Source of the DNA: Syntrophaceae bacterium UBA7544
GTDB lineage: Bacteria; Desulfobacterota; Syntrophia; Syntrophales; Smithellaceae
DNA length: 15,567 nucleotides
Assembly (NCBI GenBank): GCA_002479215.1
Contig: DLME01000205.1
Span: 1 to 15,567 of the forward strand
Direction of reading: 5' to 3'
Below, piece by piece: positions 6,837 to 15,011 of the stretch; position 1 is the stretch's first letter; each line of letters begins with the position of its first letter. Position numbers and translations under genes: made by a program. A model generated the notes under the pieces. It saw only the letters and a list, made by a program, of their open reading frames with translations, had not been told where the DNA came from and made no database searches.

Positions 6837-9260
6837 CTATATCTTTACTCTCCGTAGCCGGAGGGCATTTCCGACAACGGAAACCGAGGAAAGGCTCATG
6901 GCGGCCGCGGCAATGATCGGGCTGAGAAGAATGCCGAAGTTGGGATAAAGAATACCCGCGGCGATGGGCACGCCGAGAGTGTTATAAATAAAGGCAAAGA
7001 ACAGGTTTTGCTTGATATTGGCCATGGCGGCACGGCTCAACCTTCGCGCGCGGACAATCCCGGTGAGATCGCCCTTCACCAGGGTAACACCGGCACTTTC
7101 CATGGCTACATCAGTACCCGTTCCCATAGCGATCCCCACTTGTGCCTGGGCCAGAGCGGGGGCATCATTGATCCCGTCGCCGGCCATGGCGACAATGTGT
7201 CCGCCCTGCTGAAACTTTTTGACCGCCGCTGCCTTTTGATCCGGCAGAACCTCGGCCACCACTTCGTCCAGATTTAGTTTTTTGGCGACTGCTTCTGCTG
7301 TTACTTTATTATCACCGGTCAACATCACAATCCGGATCCCTTCTGCATGCAGCTCGCGGATTGCCTCGGGCGTGGTCTTTTTGATCGGATCGGCGACCGC
7401 CAGTAAACCACCAATTTTGCCGGCAATCCCTACCAACATGACCGTCTGTCCTTCGGACCGCATGGCCTGGGCCTGCTTTGCCAAAGAGCCGGCATCAACA
7501 TGGAACTCTTCCAGCAATGTGCTGTTGCCGAGCAACACAACCTGGCCGTCAACTTCGCCGGAAACACCCTTGCCGGTGTGGGAGGCAAAAATTTTCGCCT
7601 CAGTCAGGTGGAGCCCTTGATTGACGGCACCTTTGACAATGGCTGCTGCCAGCGGATGTTCACTGCCTTTCTCCAGAGAGGCGGCCAACAACAATACTCT
7701 GTTTTTATCAATACCCGGCGCTGCAACAACCTCTATCAGTTTCGGTTTGCCCTCGGTCAGGGTCCCGGTCTTGTCCACCACCAGGGTTGTGACTTTTCTT
7801 AAGGTCTCGATCGCCTCAGCATTTTTAAACAAGACCCCCATGGTTGCTCCCTTGCCCGTTGCCACCATAATCGACATGGGCGTTGCCAGACCCAAAGCAC
7901 AGGGACAGGCGATGATCAACACAGAGACAGCGGCAATCAGTGCATGGGCTAATCGGGGGTCAGGACCGAAAAAGTACCAGATGACAAAAGCGATAAGAGC
8001 GGTAGCGATCACAGTCGGCACAAAGTATCCGGCTACAACATCGGCTAGCTTCTGGATTGGCGCCCGGCTGCGCTGGGCTTCGGCCACCATCCTGACAATT
8101 TGCGACAGAACGGTTTCAGCGCCTACCTTTTGAGCCTCCATGACCAATGAACCGGTACCATTGACCGTGGCGCCGATGAGTTTATCCCCCGCTCGTTTCT
8201 CAACCGGTATCGGTTCGCCGGAAATCATTGATTCATCGACGCTGCTTAATCCTTCCAGAACGACACCGTCCACGGGAATCTTTTCCCCCGGCCGGACTCG
8301 CAGACGATCGCCTTTTATTACATGCGCCAAAGGGGTATCGCCCTCATTTCCGTCAGCGTCTATTTTTCGGGCGGTCTTCGGCGCCAGACCCAAAAGTGCC
8401 TTTATGGCCGCACCGGTCCGGCTTCTGGCCCGCAGTTCCAGCACCTGGCCCAGCAATATCAGGACAACGATAACACCAGCCGCCTCAAAATAGACCCCAA
8501 CGGTACCTTCTGCTGTCCGCATCGCCGCGGGGAAAAGCTGGGGAAACAACACGCCAATCAGACTGTAAAGGTAGGCTACCGAAACCCCGAGACCGATCAG
8601 CGTAAACATATTCAGGCTTCTGTTGATTACAGACTGGACGCCCCGAACGAAGAATGGCCATCCCCCCCAGAGGATCACCGGTGTCGCGAGGATCAGTGCC
8701 AGCCACTCATAGGTCTTGACGGTGGCCAGTGTGTCGAGTAACCGACCGCCAGGAACAAAATCGCGCATGGCGATAATCACCAGCGGGAGCGTCAGGATGG
8801 CGCCCCCTATGAAACGCTTGCGCATATTTTCGTATTCCGGATTGCTTTCTTCTTCCGCCAGCGAAATAGTTCTTGGTTCCAAGGCCATGCCACATTTTGG
8901 ACAACTTCCCGGCTCGTCCAGGACAATTTCCGGATGCATTGGGCAGGTATATTCTATCTTCCCCGCTGCCGGCATCGGAGTCTTTGGCTCCAGGGACATG
9001 CCGCACTTCGGACAATTGCCCGGCGCATCCCGGATAATCTCGGGATGCATGGGGCAGGTCCATTCAGTTTTGGTTTTAAAACCTTCCCCTTCTTTTTTCC
9101 CGTTATCTTCTTCCGCACCGAGGTACGATTCAGGGTTTCTATCGAAAGATTTCTTGCAAGGGAATGAACAGAAATGATACGTCTTCCCCCTATAGGATGA
9201 GGTCGCAACGGCATCCTCTTCTTCGATGGTCATCTTGCATACGGGATCGGTGATCTTCAT
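6837..9260 (-). CDS. copA: Cu(I)-exporting P1B-type ATPase with YHS and two Cys-rich metal-binding modules
   Basis: An 807-residue inner-membrane pump that uses ATP to move Cu(I), possibly Ag(I), from cytoplasm to periplasm. In order: a YHS domain (4-47; [14 protein letters not shown]), two heavy-metal-binding modules of the CPMHPE...CPKCGM type (68-92 and 105-129), eight predicted membrane helices, the actuator loop SGEP (347-350), the metal-site CPC (452-454), the phosphorylation motif DKTGT (496-500, Asp496), SEHP (533-536) and GDGINDAP (694-701). YN (759-760) in helix 7 and MSLSS (788-792) in helix 8 are the signature of Cu(I)-specific P1B-1 enzymes. All catalytic residues are intact. It has no classical GMTCxxC HMA domain; the YHS and Cys-rich modules take that place. 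The start at 9260 is preceded by a GGAGAGGAATAG stretch. It follows the DUF302 gene after 135 bases and belongs to the copper export cluster. Confidence 0.96.
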   Translation of the reverse strand: MKITDPVCKMTIEEEDAVATSSYRGKTYHFCSFPCKKSFDRNPESYLGAEEDNGKKEGEGFKTKTEWTCPMHPEIIRDAPGNCPKCGMSLEPKTPMPAAGKIEYTCPMHPEIVLDEPGSCPKCGMALEPRTISLAEEESNPEYENMRKRFIGGAILTLPLVIIAMRDFVPGGRLLDTLATVKTYEWLALILATPVILWGGWPFFVRGVQSVINRSLNMFTLIGLGVSVAYLYSLIGVLFPQLFPAAMRTAEGTVGVYFEAAGVIVVLILLGQVLELRARSRTGAAIKALLGLAPKTARKIDADGNEGDTPLAHVIKGDRLRVRPGEKIPVDGVVLEGLSSVDESMISGEPIPVEKRAGDKLIGATVNGTGSLVMEAQKVGAETVLSQIVRMVAEAQRSRAPIQKLADVVAGYFVPTVIATALIAFVIWYFFGPDPRLAHALIAAVSVLIIACPCALGLATPMSIMVATGKGATMGVLFKNAEAIETLRKVTTLVVDKTGTLTEGKPKLIEVVAAPGIDKNRVLLLAASLEKGSEHPLAAAIVKGAVNQGLHLTEAKIFASHTGKGVSGEVDGQVVLLGNSTLLEEFHVDAGSLAKQAQAMRSEGQTVMLVGIAGKIGGLLAVADPIKKTTPEAIRELHAEGIRIVMLTGDNKVTAEAVAKKLNLDEVVAEVLPDQKAAAVKKFQQGGHIVAMAGDGINDAPALAQAQVGIAMGTGTDVAMESAGVTLVKGDLTGIVRARRLSRAAMANIKQNLFFAFIYNTLGVPIAAGILYPNFGILLSPIIAAAAMSLSSVSVVGNALRLRRVKI

Positions 9261-9303
9261 CTATTCCTCTCCGGCCCGATTCACAGGCCCGTAAAATGTT
9301 TCT

Positions 9304-9332
9304 GCTATAATTGAGGCCGTTACTGATGATAA
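9304..9332 (-). promoter_or_regulatory. Weak candidate promoter for copA
   Basis: In the 135-base gap between the DUF302 gene and copA the minus strand reads TTATCA (9327-9332), 17 bases, TATAGC (9304-9309), each matching four of six consensus positions. It would start transcription about 40 bases before the copA start codon. No palindromic site with the 19-base spacing typical of MerR/CueR control is evident, and read-through from cusA is equally possible. Confidence 0.25.
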
Positions 9333-9395
9333 TGCGGGTCAGTCTTGGAGGGCTCTGCTTTTTTTGGCTCTTTGCCCGCTATTCCCTATGATCTT

Positions 9396-9785
9396 TTATC
9401 TTACTGCATCAAAGACCTTTTTCAGTTTCACCTCGACATTTTCTACAATACTCCGAAGCGCCGGATTAGCAATCATCTGCATCGCCACCGTCGGTCTGAT
9501 GATCGAAAGTACGATTTTATTACCTCTTTCATAGATGATCACGTTACAAGGCAGCATCAAACCAATATTCTCTTCGGCAAGGATGGCTTGATGGGCATCG
9601 GGAGGACTGCAGGCTCCAAGAATAATATATTTTCTGAAATCAAGGCCCAGCTTTTCCTTCATTTTTTCCTGGACATCGATTTCTGTCAGTACCCCGAATC
9701 CTTCTTTTTTCAGTGCTTCTCTCACCAGCTCAATGACTGTCTTATAAGGAATATCCAACTCCTTGGTGAAGCCGTAATGGATCAT
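9396..9785 (-). CDS. DUF302 family protein linked to copper efflux genes
   Basis: A 129-residue soluble protein of the DUF302 family, whose biochemical role is not established; members often sit beside metal or sulfur genes. The family signature is plain: YIILGACSPPDAHQAI (53-68) and EENIGLMLPCNVIIYE (71-86), with two conserved cysteines, Cys59 and Cys80, that could bind a metal or form a redox pair (inference). I start it at 9785 (MIHYGF) because AAGGAGG lies about 8 bases upstream; the frame is open to a Met at 9839, but that would overlap the cusA stop codon and adds residues with no family similarity. It begins 28 bases after cusA ends, so it is probably cotranscribed with cusA, and it precedes copA. 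Confidence 0.88.
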   Translation of the reverse strand: MIHYGFTKELDIPYKTVIELVREALKKEGFGVLTEIDVQEKMKEKLGLDFRKYIILGACSPPDAHQAILAEENIGLMLPCNVIIYERGNKIVLSIIRPTVAMQMIANPALRSIVENVEVKLKKVFDAVR

Positions 9786-9813
9786 GCCTATCCTCCTTCT
9801 GTTATAAATGTCG

Positions 9814-12800
9814 TTAATTCTTCTGCAAAGATCTTCCACGCCAGATCATGTAGATGGCGGGATAGATGATCAATTCAAGAATGGTGGAGGATATTACGCC
9901 GCCCACCATCGGTGCGGCGATACGCTTCATAACATCAGCGCCGGTGCCGGAACTAAACATAATCGGAATAAGACCGGCCAAAATGACGCTGACTGTCATA
10001 ATTTTGGGGCGGATGCGTTTGACCGCGCCGAACATAATGGCATCTTTTAAGTCTTTCTTAGTTTTCAATAATTCCTCTTTTTTCCACTTCTCATAAGCCA
10101 GATCAAGATACAACAACATGACCACCCCTGTTTCCGCATCCAGGCCAGCCAGGGCGATAATGCCGACCCAAACAGCAATGCTCATATTGTAATTAAGGAT
10201 GTATAAAAGCCAGAAAGAGCCGACCAGAGAAAAAGGCACAGCCAGCAGGACAATTGCCGTCTTTGTTATCGAGCGCGTATTAAGAAAGAGAATCACAAAA
10301 ATAATCAGCAACGTAAAAGGAATAATCAACTTCAAGCGCTCATGAGTTTTGAGAATATACTCGTATTCTCCGCTCCAGACCAGACGATAACCTTCCGGCA
10401 ATTTGATCGTTGCAGCTTTTTTCCGAGCGTCTTCCACATAACTGCCGACATCTCGGCCGGTGATATCTATATAGACATAAGCTGTTAGAAGTCCTTCCTC
10501 GCTCTTAATGGCCGTCGCTCCCCGAATAACACGAAAATCCGCAAGCTCTCCCAGGGGCACTTGCAGCGCATTGGCAGTTCCTGACATGCCGGACGAGGGC
10601 GTAGGATTGGACAGACCGGTCGTCATCACCGGCACGAGAATCAGTTTTAATTTATCCACGTCATTGCGCAATTCCCGCGGATAACGGATATTAACGGGAT
10701 AGCGTGCGCGTCCTTCCACCGTTGTTGTCAGATTCATTCCGCCGATGGCTGTTTGAATCACTTCGTTAACATCATCCACGGTAAGGCCGTATCTGGCGAT
10801 GCTGTCCCTTTTGATGACGATATCCAGAAAATAGCCTGTGGCCACTCGTTCCGCATAAACACTCCTCGTACCCGGAACATCCCGCAGATGATGCTCCAGG
10901 GTCATACCGATCTTTTCGATTTCTTCCAGATTCGGTCCGAGAATTTTGATGCCCACCGGTGTACGGATACCTGTGGCCAGCATGTCAATGCGCGCCTTGA
11001 TCGGCATGGTAAAGGAATTGGCCACACCCGGAATGTTGAGGGCGTCATTCATCTCGTCTTTGATCTTTTCGCTCGTCATGCCTTTGCGCCACTGGTCCTC
11101 CGGCTTCAGATTGATGACGGTTTCAAACATTTCCAGCGGCGCCGGATCGGTAGCTGTTTCGGCTCTTCCTGCTTTGCCGAAGACCTGAGAAACTTCCGGA
11201 ATCTTCATTAATATTTCGTCCTGCATTTTCAACAATCTTGCCGCTTCCGAAACAGAAGCTCCCGGCATGGTCACGGGCATATAGAAAAGTGATCCCTCAT
11301 AAAGAGGCGGCATAAATTCCGATCCCAGTTTCATAAAGGGATAAACTGTTAGAGCCATAATGATGATGGCAAGAACAATGACCGTTTTACGGAAGCGTAT
11401 GGCCAGAGAGGCCACCGGTTCATAAATTTTATGCAAAAAGAGACTGACAGGATTTTTTTCTTCCGGCCGAATTTTTCCCCGGATAAACAACGTCATCAGT
11501 ACCGGCGTCAAAGTGATGGCCAGAAATGCGGAAAAGAGCATGGCAAATGTTTTGGTGTAAGCCAGAGGCTTGAAAAGCCTTCCAGCCTGCGCTTGTAGAG
11601 TAAAGACGGGCAGAAAACCTACAGTAATAACCAAAAGGGAAAAGAAAAGCGAAGGCCCCACTTCACGAGCCGCGGCAATAATCACATCCGTTTTGCTGTC
11701 GGGACTCCCCTGTTGCTCCCATTCTTCGAGCTTTTTATGGGCGTTTTCCACCATAATGATGGAGGCATCGACCATAGCGCCGATGGCAATGGCAATGCCG
11801 CTGAGACTCATGATGTTGGAAGTCACACCTATGTAGTACATACAGATAAAAGATATGATGATAGCGATGGGCAGCGTAACAATCACAACCAGGGCGCTGG
11901 GCAGGTGAAATAAAAAGATCAGACAAACAATACTCACCGCAATGGCCAGTTTGATAATTTCATCTTTGAGCGTAGCAATGGATCGATTGATCAGGTCAGA
12001 TCGGTCATACGTAGTAACAATTTTCACACCCTTGGGCAGGCTTGGTGAAATATCATTGGCGATTTTATCCTTAACACGTTCAATCACATTGAGAACGTTT
12101 TCGCCAAAACGAACAACAACAATCCCTCCGGTGACTTCTCCTTTGCCGTCCAGCTCCGCCAGTCCCCGGCGGATTTCCGGCCCGAACTGGACACGAGCGA
12201 CATCTTTCAAATAGATCGGTGTTCCTCCCGGGTTTGCTCCCACGGCTATTTCTTCTAAATCCTTTATGTTTTTAATATAACCGCGGCCTCGCACCATGTA
12301 TTCCGTACCGGAAAATTCCAGCACCCGTCCCTCAACATCCCGGTTACTCTTACGAATGGCTTCCATAACTTTCGTGATCGGCAGATTATAAGCGGACAGG
12401 CGATTAGGATCGACTGTGACTTGGTACTGATTGACAAAGCCGCCGATGCTGGCAACCTGAGACACTCCGGCAACGCTTTCCAGTGCCAGTTTCACCGAAT
12501 AGTCCTGTAAAGATCGAAGTTGTGCCAGATCGAGCCCGCCGGATTCATCAACGACGGCGTAAGAAAATCCCCAGCCCAGACTGGTGGCATCCGGCCCCAA
12601 AACCGGATTTACATCGGCCGGTATTTTGTTCTTGACTGCCTGCAGATATTCCAAGATACGGCTTCTGGCCCAGTAAATATCCGTTCCTTCTTCGAAAATG
12701 ACGTAGATGAAGGAACTGCCTAAATATGAAAACCCGCGTACAGCCTGGACTTTCGGTGCGGCTAGCAATGTGGAGGTGATGGGATAAGTGATTTGGTCTT

Positions 12801-12984
12801 CTACCAGATCAGGACTGCGTCCCGGCCACTCGGTATAAATGATGACCTGCGTATCGCTTAAATCGGGAAGGGCATCGAGTGGGGTATTTTTTAGCGTCCA
12901 CAGTCCCCAGACCACGACAAAAAATAAGATGAGAAAAACAATAAATTTATTGCGGGCGCTGTATTCAATGATTTTTTCGATCAT
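9814..12984 (-). CDS. cusA: CusA-like heavy-metal RND efflux pump
   Basis: A 1056-residue inner-membrane RND transporter of the heavy-metal-efflux subgroup, the proton-driven pump of a tripartite Cu(I)/Ag(I) exporter. Seen: an N-terminal helix followed by PLDALPDLSDTQVII (35-49), typical of HME-RND proteins; the helix-4 motif GAMVDASIIMVENAH (402-416) with proton-relay Asp406; two large periplasmic loops; and the final helix LELIIYPAIYMIWR. The three methionines that bind Cu/Ag in E. coli CusA (Met573, Met623, Met672) correspond to Met569 (SLFYMP), Met619 (PLEMFE) and Met668 (RIDMLATGI), each offset by four, which supports monovalent copper/silver rather than Co/Zn/Cd specificity. Length is normal for the family. 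The start at 12984 has ATAGGA upstream. It is separated from the adaptor gene by 800 bases of inserted DNA, whereas cusB and cusA are normally adjacent. Confidence 0.95.
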   Translation of the reverse strand: MIEKIIEYSARNKFIVFLILFFVVVWGLWTLKNTPLDALPDLSDTQVIIYTEWPGRSPDLVEDQITYPITSTLLAAPKVQAVRGFSYLGSSFIYVIFEEGTDIYWARSRILEYLQAVKNKIPADVNPVLGPDATSLGWGFSYAVVDESGGLDLAQLRSLQDYSVKLALESVAGVSQVASIGGFVNQYQVTVDPNRLSAYNLPITKVMEAIRKSNRDVEGRVLEFSGTEYMVRGRGYIKNIKDLEEIAVGANPGGTPIYLKDVARVQFGPEIRRGLAELDGKGEVTGGIVVVRFGENVLNVIERVKDKIANDISPSLPKGVKIVTTYDRSDLINRSIATLKDEIIKLAIAVSIVCLIFLFHLPSALVVIVTLPIAIIISFICMYYIGVTSNIMSLSGIAIAIGAMVDASIIMVENAHKKLEEWEQQGSPDSKTDVIIAAAREVGPSLFFSLLVITVGFLPVFTLQAQAGRLFKPLAYTKTFAMLFSAFLAITLTPVLMTLFIRGKIRPEEKNPVSLFLHKIYEPVASLAIRFRKTVIVLAIIIMALTVYPFMKLGSEFMPPLYEGSLFYMPVTMPGASVSEAARLLKMQDEILMKIPEVSQVFGKAGRAETATDPAPLEMFETVINLKPEDQWRKGMTSEKIKDEMNDALNIPGVANSFTMPIKARIDMLATGIRTPVGIKILGPNLEEIEKIGMTLEHHLRDVPGTRSVYAERVATGYFLDIVIKRDSIARYGLTVDDVNEVIQTAIGGMNLTTTVEGRARYPVNIRYPRELRNDVDKLKLILVPVMTTGLSNPTPSSGMSGTANALQVPLGELADFRVIRGATAIKSEEGLLTAYVYIDITGRDVGSYVEDARKKAATIKLPEGYRLVWSGEYEYILKTHERLKLIIPFTLLIIFVILFLNTRSITKTAIVLLAVPFSLVGSFWLLYILNYNMSIAVWVGIIALAGLDAETGVVMLLYLDLAYEKWKKEELLKTKKDLKDAIMFGAVKRIRPKIMTVSVILAGLIPIMFSSGTGADVMKRIAAPMVGGVISSTILELIIYPAIYMIWRGRSLQKN

Positions 12985-13011
12985 AGAATATCCTATGGTG
13001 AGTATTAGAAA

Positions 13012-13602
13012 TTAATCTTCTTTTTTTGTAAAAAATAAGATTACGTCATTTGCAATTTCATTTGCTTTCCATGTCTTGATCTTGCTTCTGGAAATGCCGC
13101 AAGCCTCTGCCAATTCACTAAGGCGAATTTCATCCCATTTGGAATTTCTAAACTTATGCTGATAGAATACAAGATAATCGCCTTGTTTTAAAGAGTTAAA
13201 GATTTTTTTAACTTCACAAAGTTTTACATGCTCGGCGTTACATTCTTTTGGCTCTAATCCAGTATCAGGGTCAAGAAATACTATTTTCTTCTCCGGAATA
13301 TTAGTCAACATTTTGCACAAATCATCCGTGTATCCTTGTCTGTTTTTATGTTCAAATTCTCGATCGAAAACTTTAATGCGAGGATCAAGCTTCTTGATGA
13401 GTTTGATATCCCGAAAATGCTTTATCACTTTTTCGGGTATTTGAATGTCAGCTCCGTTGAAATTGAAGGGAGGCCAATGATCTTTACGATAATAAGCTAT
13501 TTGTAAAACTTTTTTTATTCCGAGATTCTTGTCGTTAAGGAAGTGCATGATGCCACCCCATTTTACGAGATCTCTTTTATCAGCGTACCATTTGTCTCTC
13601 AT
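13012..13602 (-). CDS. Unrecognised 196-residue protein inserted in the cus operon
   Basis: A soluble basic protein rich in Lys, Asn and Ile, with visibly more A+T than its neighbours. I cannot assign a named family. Seen: YADKRDLVKWGGIMHFL (6-22), KIVFLDPDTGLEP (106-118) and YLVFYQHKFRN (143-153). The combination of an N-terminal aDxxDlxKwg, a central FLDPDxGLE and a later YQH motif recalls a widespread uncharacterised family often found in mobile regions; the hydrophobic strand followed by an acidic turn would fit a Rossmann-like, perhaps methyltransferase-like, fold, but no SAM-binding glycine motif is clear. The start at 13602 has AGGAGG about 6 bases upstream, so it is a real translated gene. 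It lies 27 bases before cusA in the same direction and downstream of a repeat element, all signs of later insertion. Copper-related function is not implied by position alone. Confidence 0.8.
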   Translation of the reverse strand: MRDKWYADKRDLVKWGGIMHFLNDKNLGIKKVLQIAYYRKDHWPPFNFNGADIQIPEKVIKHFRDIKLIKKLDPRIKVFDREFEHKNRQGYTDDLCKMLTNIPEKKIVFLDPDTGLEPKECNAEHVKLCEVKKIFNSLKQGDYLVFYQHKFRNSKWDEIRLSELAEACGISRSKIKTWKANEIANDVILFFTKKED

Positions 13603-13656
13603 TTATCCTCCTAATCATAACAGAGAGATTAGCGATCAGCATCGAAACACGAATGG

Positions 13657-13774
13657 CTTTGTCAAAAAGCTCCAGATGCAAGGCAGGCAATTCCTGAGGA
13701 GTGAGTCGTACTTTTTGCGTACGCCGCAACGACGAAGGATGAAGCCGAACGCAGCAGATGGACTTTTTACAAAG
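13657..13774. mobile_element. 118-bp repeat element with terminal inverted repeats (MITE-like)
   Basis: The left end CTTTGTCAAAAAGC (13657-13670) followed by TCCAGATGC is an imperfect inverse of the right end GCAGATGGACTTTTTAC (13754-13770) and AAAG (13771-13774). The centre is also palindromic: GTCGTAC...GTACG and GTCGT/ACGAC around 13706-13733. It has no open reading frame of its own and begins 11 bases beyond the stop codon of the cusB-like gene. Size and ends fit a small non-autonomous or palindromic interspersed element. On the minus strand its distal end reads AGCTTTTTG after a long stem, so it could end transcription after cusB. Confidence 0.6.
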
Positions 13775-13784
13775 ACGCACACCA

Positions 13785-15011
13785 TTACTTTCCTTTCAGG
13801 GGCTTCACACCTTTGAGTTGGGCCTCAGAATCAACAAGGAAATTGGCGGAAGAGACGACCTTATCCCCGTTTTTTAACCCGCGCAATACTTCGATATATC
13901 CATCACCTCTTAGACCGGCCTTGATTTCTCGCGGTTCAAATGCGCCGTTGCCCAGATCAACATAAGCGACCATTCCTTTGCCGGTATCAATGACGGCGGA
14001 CTCGGGAATCATCAGCTTTTTGCCTAGATTAATTTTAAGCTCGATATTCGCAAACATTTGCGGTTTGAGTTGATAATTAGGATTGTTTAACTTCAGACGA
14101 ATCTTAACTGTCCGCGTCTCCGCCGATATGCTGGGGTAGATATAATCAATTTGCGAAGGTAATTCACGCCCGGGAAGATAATTCAGCGTGATCAAGGCAC
14201 GATTGCCGACTTTAATCAGCGGTAATTCATTTTCATAAATATCGGCAATGACCCAGATGCTGGATAGATCAGCCACATCAAAAAGTTTTTCACCGGGCAT
14301 CACTTTCATTCCTGAAACGGCCACTTTTTGCGTAATGAAACCGTTGACCGGACTATACAAGGTCAATGTCCTAATAGGTTTTCCCGACTCTTCGATTTTT
14401 TTTATCTGATCTGCAGAAATATCCCAGAGTAAAAGACGCTGCTTGGAGGCTTCCAGTGTTGCCGCGGCGTCCTGGGCAAGCAAAAGGCTAAGATCAGTAG
14501 AGGAGTTCTTGTCTTTCTCCTGCTGGGAATCGGCCGGCTGTTTTGCCCATTTCAAGGCGTTGAGAAATTCCTGCTGTGTGGCAACCAGTTCCGGGCTGTA
14601 AATATCTACCAGGGGCTGCCCCTTTTTAATATAACTGCCGGTGACTTCCACATAGAGTTTTTCTATCCATCCCTCAATCTTCGTATTAACTGTCGCCAGT
14701 TTGCTTTCATCCGCTTCGAGTCTTCCTACTGTCCGGATAACTTTCTGCAGCGGCCGCATATCGACCTTAACCGTCTTCACGCCAATGAGTTTTTGTTGTT
14801 CCGGAGAAATTTCCACCTGCGGAATATCTTCCTGCGCGTAAGCTTCAGGCTCTTTTGTCTGCGGCGCGGATGGTTTGGATTGAGCAGCCGCTTTCGACGG
14901 CGATGTATGTCCGGCATGCTCCTGTGCGGAGACCGGCGCTGTAAAGATAAATAACATATATCCGGCAACACCCCAGTAAAACAAAGTCATGCCTAAGTTT
15001 CTTTCTTTCAT
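13785..15011 (-). CDS. cusB: CusB-like periplasmic adaptor of the Cu/Ag RND exporter
   Basis: A 408-residue membrane-fusion protein that joins the RND pump to the outer-membrane channel. Residues 1-29 form a signal peptide (basic start, hydrophobic TLFYWGVAGYMLFIF, likely cleavage after VSA). A low-complexity linker rich in Ala, Pro, Lys and Ser with an HAGH motif (32-35) spans 31-60. Then come the lipoyl/barrel halves (VNTKIEGWIEKLYV, 108-121; SPVNGFITQKVAVSGMKV) around a helical hairpin (140-210), then the beta-barrel domain (IWVIADIYENELPLIKVGNRA) and the membrane-proximal domain. The order matches CusB/HlyD adaptors. I see no cluster of methionines in the mature N-terminus like the Cu-binding Met49/64/66 of E. 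coli CusB; the His pair may serve instead (inference). The start ATG overlaps the cusC stop codon by 4 bases (ATGA) with GGGAGG upstream, so the two genes are translationally coupled. Confidence 0.93.
   Translation of the reverse strand: MKERNLGMTLFYWGVAGYMLFIFTAPVSAQEHAGHTSPSKAAAQSKPSAPQTKEPEAYAQEDIPQVEISPEQQKLIGVKTVKVDMRPLQKVIRTVGRLEADESKLATVNTKIEGWIEKLYVEVTGSYIKKGQPLVDIYSPELVATQQEFLNALKWAKQPADSQQEKDKNSSTDLSLLLAQDAAATLEASKQRLLLWDISADQIKKIEESGKPIRTLTLYSPVNGFITQKVAVSGMKVMPGEKLFDVADLSSIWVIADIYENELPLIKVGNRALITLNYLPGRELPSQIDYIYPSISAETRTVKIRLKLNNPNYQLKPQMFANIELKINLGKKLMIPESAVIDTGKGMVAYVDLGNGAFEPREIKAGLRGDGYIEVLRGLKNGDKVVSSANFLVDSEAQLKGVKPLKGK

Noticed and set aside
7621..8133. Plus-strand open frame (170 codons) opposite copA
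   Set aside because: It lies entirely antisense to the conserved ATPase core and its translation is low in complexity, with no family resemblance.
9334..9380. Terminator behind the DUF302 gene suggested by GGGCTCTGC, seven T residues and GGCTCT
   Set aside because: The two GGCTCT blocks are direct repeats, not inverted, and the T run is on the plus strand, opposite to the direction of transcription.
9786..9839. N-terminal extension of the DUF302 gene to 9839
   Set aside because: It would overlap the cusA 3' end; the strong AAGGAGG before 9785 and the family start pattern support the shorter protein.
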